Shown here: positions 5,056-6,521 of the stretch, piece after piece
Layout of the letters: each line of letters opens with the position of its first letter
How positions within the stretch are numbered: the stretch's first letter is position 1
Assembly (NCBI GenBank): GCA_964569295.1
Contig: CAZMVU010000244.1
Location: 1 to 6,521, forward strand
Length of the DNA: 6,521 nt
Origin: CAZMVU01 sp964569295
Lineage (GTDB): Bacteria > Hydrogenedentota > Hydrogenedentia > Hydrogenedentales > JAGMZX01
Direction of reading: 5' to 3'
Notes under the pieces: generated by a model
Databases searched by the model: none
Seen by the model: the letters and a program-made list of their open reading frames with translations, nothing else
What the model was told of the DNA's origin: nothing
Program-made: the position numbers and the translations under genes

Positions 5056-5808
5056 CTACTCCCACAGGGCGGGGTGCGATGCCGCGCGGATGCGCAATGC
5101 CCAGGGTGTGCTCGCCGATGGCTCGATGGACACATACCCGCCGGCTTCCCGCACGAGCGCGGCGCCCGCCGCCACGTCCCACCACATGATGTCCTCTTCG
5201 CCGTAGGCTTCGTAGCGCCCGGCGGCGACGTAGGCCAACATGAGCGCGGCGGAGCCGAGGAGACGCAGCTTTTTGTACTGTTGCACATGCCGCACGAACT
5301 TCGCCAGGGCGTCGTCGCCATAGGCCCCGGCGGTGGGGAATCCCGAGGTGAGGATGGCCCGGGCTTTGTCCGTAATGCCGGAGACCTGCATGGGCGCGCC
5401 GTTGCGCCAGGCGCCTTCGCCGGTGATGGCGGTGAACAGCTCGTCCCGGTTGAAGTCGTAGATTACGCCCAGGAGCGGTTGGAAGCCGCGACACAACGCG
5501 ATTGACGTGCAGCACAGGGGGATGCCGCGGGAAAAATTCAAGGTGCCGTCGAGCGGGTCTACCACCCACACCAGGGCGTTTGTGTTCTGCACATCGCCAT
5601 GTTCGCCGCTTTCTTCCGCCAGCACCGGGTAGCCGCTGTCCGCAAGCATGTCGAGAATGATGGCCTCGGCGTCGCGGTCCGCCTGCAGCTTGATATCGCG
5701 GCCGATTTCGCTCAGAACCTGTTTGGGTTGTTCGCTGAGGGTAGCCAGTTTTGCGCCGGCTTCTTTCGCCGCGGCGACGGCCCGTTCGAGATCCCTTTCG
5801 TACCCCAT
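5056..5808 (-). CDS. Inositol monophosphatase family protein
   Basis: This is a 250-residue Mg-dependent, lithium-sensitive-type phosphatase of the IMPase/FBPase/CysQ superfamily. Motifs appear in order: AEESGEHG (E65, E66), the signature WVVDPLDGTLNF (D84, D87) and WWDVAAG (D211). These supply all the usual metal ligands, so the protein should be catalytic. Length is normal for bacterial IMPases (about 250-270). The segment before motif 1 reads GRDIKLQADRDAE, where most SuhB-like proteins have a variant of DLVTxADxxxE. The family also includes 3'(2'),5'-bisphosphate nucleotidases and fructose/histidinol phosphatases, so the substrate is uncertain. I chose the ATG at 5808 because GAGGAG lies 5 nt upstream. 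Earlier in-frame starts up to 5898 would add 30 residues lacking family similarity. The gene sits 105 bp after the coiled-coil gene and 106 bp before PPK2 in the same direction; co-transcription is possible but not shown. Confidence 0.92.
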   Translation of the reverse strand: MGYERDLERAVAAAKEAGAKLATLSEQPKQVLSEIGRDIKLQADRDAEAIILDMLADSGYPVLAEESGEHGDVQNTNALVWVVDPLDGTLNFSRGIPLCCTSIALCRGFQPLLGVIYDFNRDELFTAITGEGAWRNGAPMQVSGITDKARAILTSGFPTAGAYGDDALAKFVRHVQQYKKLRLLGSAALMLAYVAAGRYEAYGEEDIMWWDVAAGAALVREAGGYVSIEPSASTPWALRIRAASHPALWE

Positions 5809-5813
5809 GGAAA

Positions 5814-5819
5814 CTCCTC
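5814..5819 (-). promoter_or_regulatory. Strong ribosome binding site of the IMPase gene
   Basis: GAGGAG on the minus strand lies 5 nt before the ATG at 5808. It is the clearest Shine-Dalgarno site in the window and excludes the longer in-frame start. Confidence 0.75.
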
Positions 5820-5840
5820 GTACTTTGGGGGACAAACTAC

Positions 5841-5852
5841 GCAACAAGTTGC
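5841..5852. promoter_or_regulatory. Short palindrome in the IMPase leader
   Basis: GCAAC-AA-GTTGC is a perfect inverted repeat with 5-bp arms, 32 bp upstream of the IMPase start codon. It may be an operator half-site pair. It is short enough to arise by chance. Confidence 0.2.
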
Positions 5853-5913
5853 TTCCCATGGCGCCAAACGGACCGACGGCCGCGTTTATTCGTAGCATGT
5901 CCCGAAATTATGC

Positions 5914-6521
5914 TCACTCGCGCGAGGTGGCCTGCGAGGACCAACGGTTTTCTATCGAAACAAAGAAGTCCTTGAGCCGGGCGAGTTCCCGGCGGGTAAG
6001 GTCGAGTTCCTGCTGAATAGACATGCCGAGTTGCTTTATTTCGGTAAGTTCCGGCTCATTGTGCGCGATTTCATCGTGCAGGCCGCGCAGGCCGGTCGCC
6101 ATGGTATCGTTGTCCTGCACAGGCCCGCTCGCGTCACCCAAGATGCGGCGCAGCCGCTCGGCAAGGGCGCGCTTCGTCTGGCGCCAGGTCTCTTTCTCGC
6201 GCTGATGCACGCTTGTTACCCGGGCTATTTCGTCCCGTGCGGCCGCAAGTTCGGCCTCGAGGTTAGCGCGGCTCTCTTCCCAGACAAGGCGTTCGCGGGC
6301 GTGGGCCTGGGCGACCTCGTCTATCTCGTCGTAGAGGCACTGCACCTGTTCGGCAAGTTCTGCGGCATCTTCAGCCTCTTCCCGGGGCGCGGTTTCAGCG
6401 GCCTCCACAGCGGCCCGTAACGTTTCCACTTCCTGCGTGAGGGTATCACACACTTCCTGGGCAGTGGCCAACTCGTTGGCGAGGCGCTCCTTGTCTTCCT
6501 GGGCAGTGGCCAACTCGTTGG
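5914..6521 (-). CDS. Coiled-coil protein, 5' end beyond the window
   Basis: The frame is open from the right edge to the stop codon at 5914, giving about 202 visible C-terminal residues; the true start lies outside the window. The sequence is rich in Glu, Ala, Arg, Gln and Leu, with heptad-like spacing of hydrophobic residues and almost no proline or glycine except in a break (RRILGDASGPVQDND). That suggests a long coiled coil with one flexible interruption. It has no membrane segment and no recognisable catalytic domain. The most N-terminal visible part is a tandem repeat: LATAQEDKERLANE is followed by LATAQE, and LANE also precedes at the edge. The C-terminus ends in LKDFFVSIENRWSSQATSRE. 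The function is unknown; structural or scaffold roles are typical of such proteins, but none can be assigned. It lies upstream of and co-directional with the IMPase gene, 105 bp away. Confidence 0.75.
   Translation of the reverse strand, partial: NELATAQEDKERLANELATAQEVCDTLTQEVETLRAAVEAAETAPREEAEDAAELAEQVQCLYDEIDEVAQAHARERLVWEESRANLEAELAAARDEIARVTSVHQREKETWRQTKRALAERLRRILGDASGPVQDNDTMATGLRGLHDEIAHNEPELTEIKQLGMSIQQELDLTRRELARLKDFFVSIENRWSSQATSRE
6453..6521 (-). repeat. 42-bp tandem repeat within the coiled-coil gene
   Basis: Bases 6453-6479 and 6495-6521 are identical over all 27 visible positions, offset by 42 bp. The second copy is cut by the window end, so more units may follow. The period equals 14 codons, two coiled-coil heptads, and keeps frame and heptad phase. 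Exact nucleotide identity, including third codon positions, points to recent duplication or active homogenisation. Confidence 0.85.

Noticed and set aside
1..6521. CRISPR array, tRNA, rRNA, insertion sequence, prophage or defence island.
   Set aside because: I saw no regularly spaced repeats beyond the two short ones described, no tRNA-like cloverleaf, and no transposase, integrase, nuclease or toxin-antitoxin genes. All six genes belong to ordinary or structural families.

Overview
The window is GC-rich bacterial DNA with six protein genes, all on the minus strand, so transcription runs from high to low coordinates. The best taxonomic clue is the gene at 1395-2360. It encodes a prepilin-like protein with a GFTLIELL-type N-terminus and a C-terminal H-x10-DG signature. 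Such proteins are abundant in Planctomycetota, Lentisphaerota and Candidatus Hydrogenedentota. That placement is an inference from one family plus base composition; there is no rRNA or other firm marker. No tRNA, rRNA, CRISPR array, transposase or phage gene was seen.

In transcription order: (1) the 3' part of a coiled-coil protein gene (5914 to beyond the right edge), with a 42-bp tandem repeat at the edge; (2) an inositol-monophosphatase-family phosphatase (5056-5808); (3) a two-domain PPK2 enzyme, probably polyphosphate:AMP phosphotransferase (3483-4949); (4) a 385-bp gene-free stretch with an excellent intrinsic terminator (3206-3251) and a promoter candidate for the next gene; (5) a small M23 (LytM-type) peptidase lipoprotein (2561-3097); (6) the prepilin-like protein (1395-2360); (7) an M42-family aminopeptidase (109-1167). 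The last two genes have their own leaders of about 200-230 bp.

Spacing between genes is about 105 bp or more everywhere, so this is a co-directional row rather than one tight operon. Genes 1-3 could share a transcript ending at the 3206-3251 terminator. IMPase and PPK2 both handle phosphoryl groups, but no direct pathway link is visible. The M23 lipoprotein acts on the envelope, the prepilin-like protein is probably displayed on or exported to the surface, and the M42 enzyme is a cytosolic peptide trimmer.

No undescribed multi-gene system is evident. The points most worth a second look are: the PPK2 protein, in which both halves keep complete Walker motifs; the two-heptad tandem repeat in the coiled-coil gene; a similar sequence just after the stop codons of two neighbouring genes; and the roughly 230-nt 3' region with a direct repeat between the PPK2 stop and its terminator.
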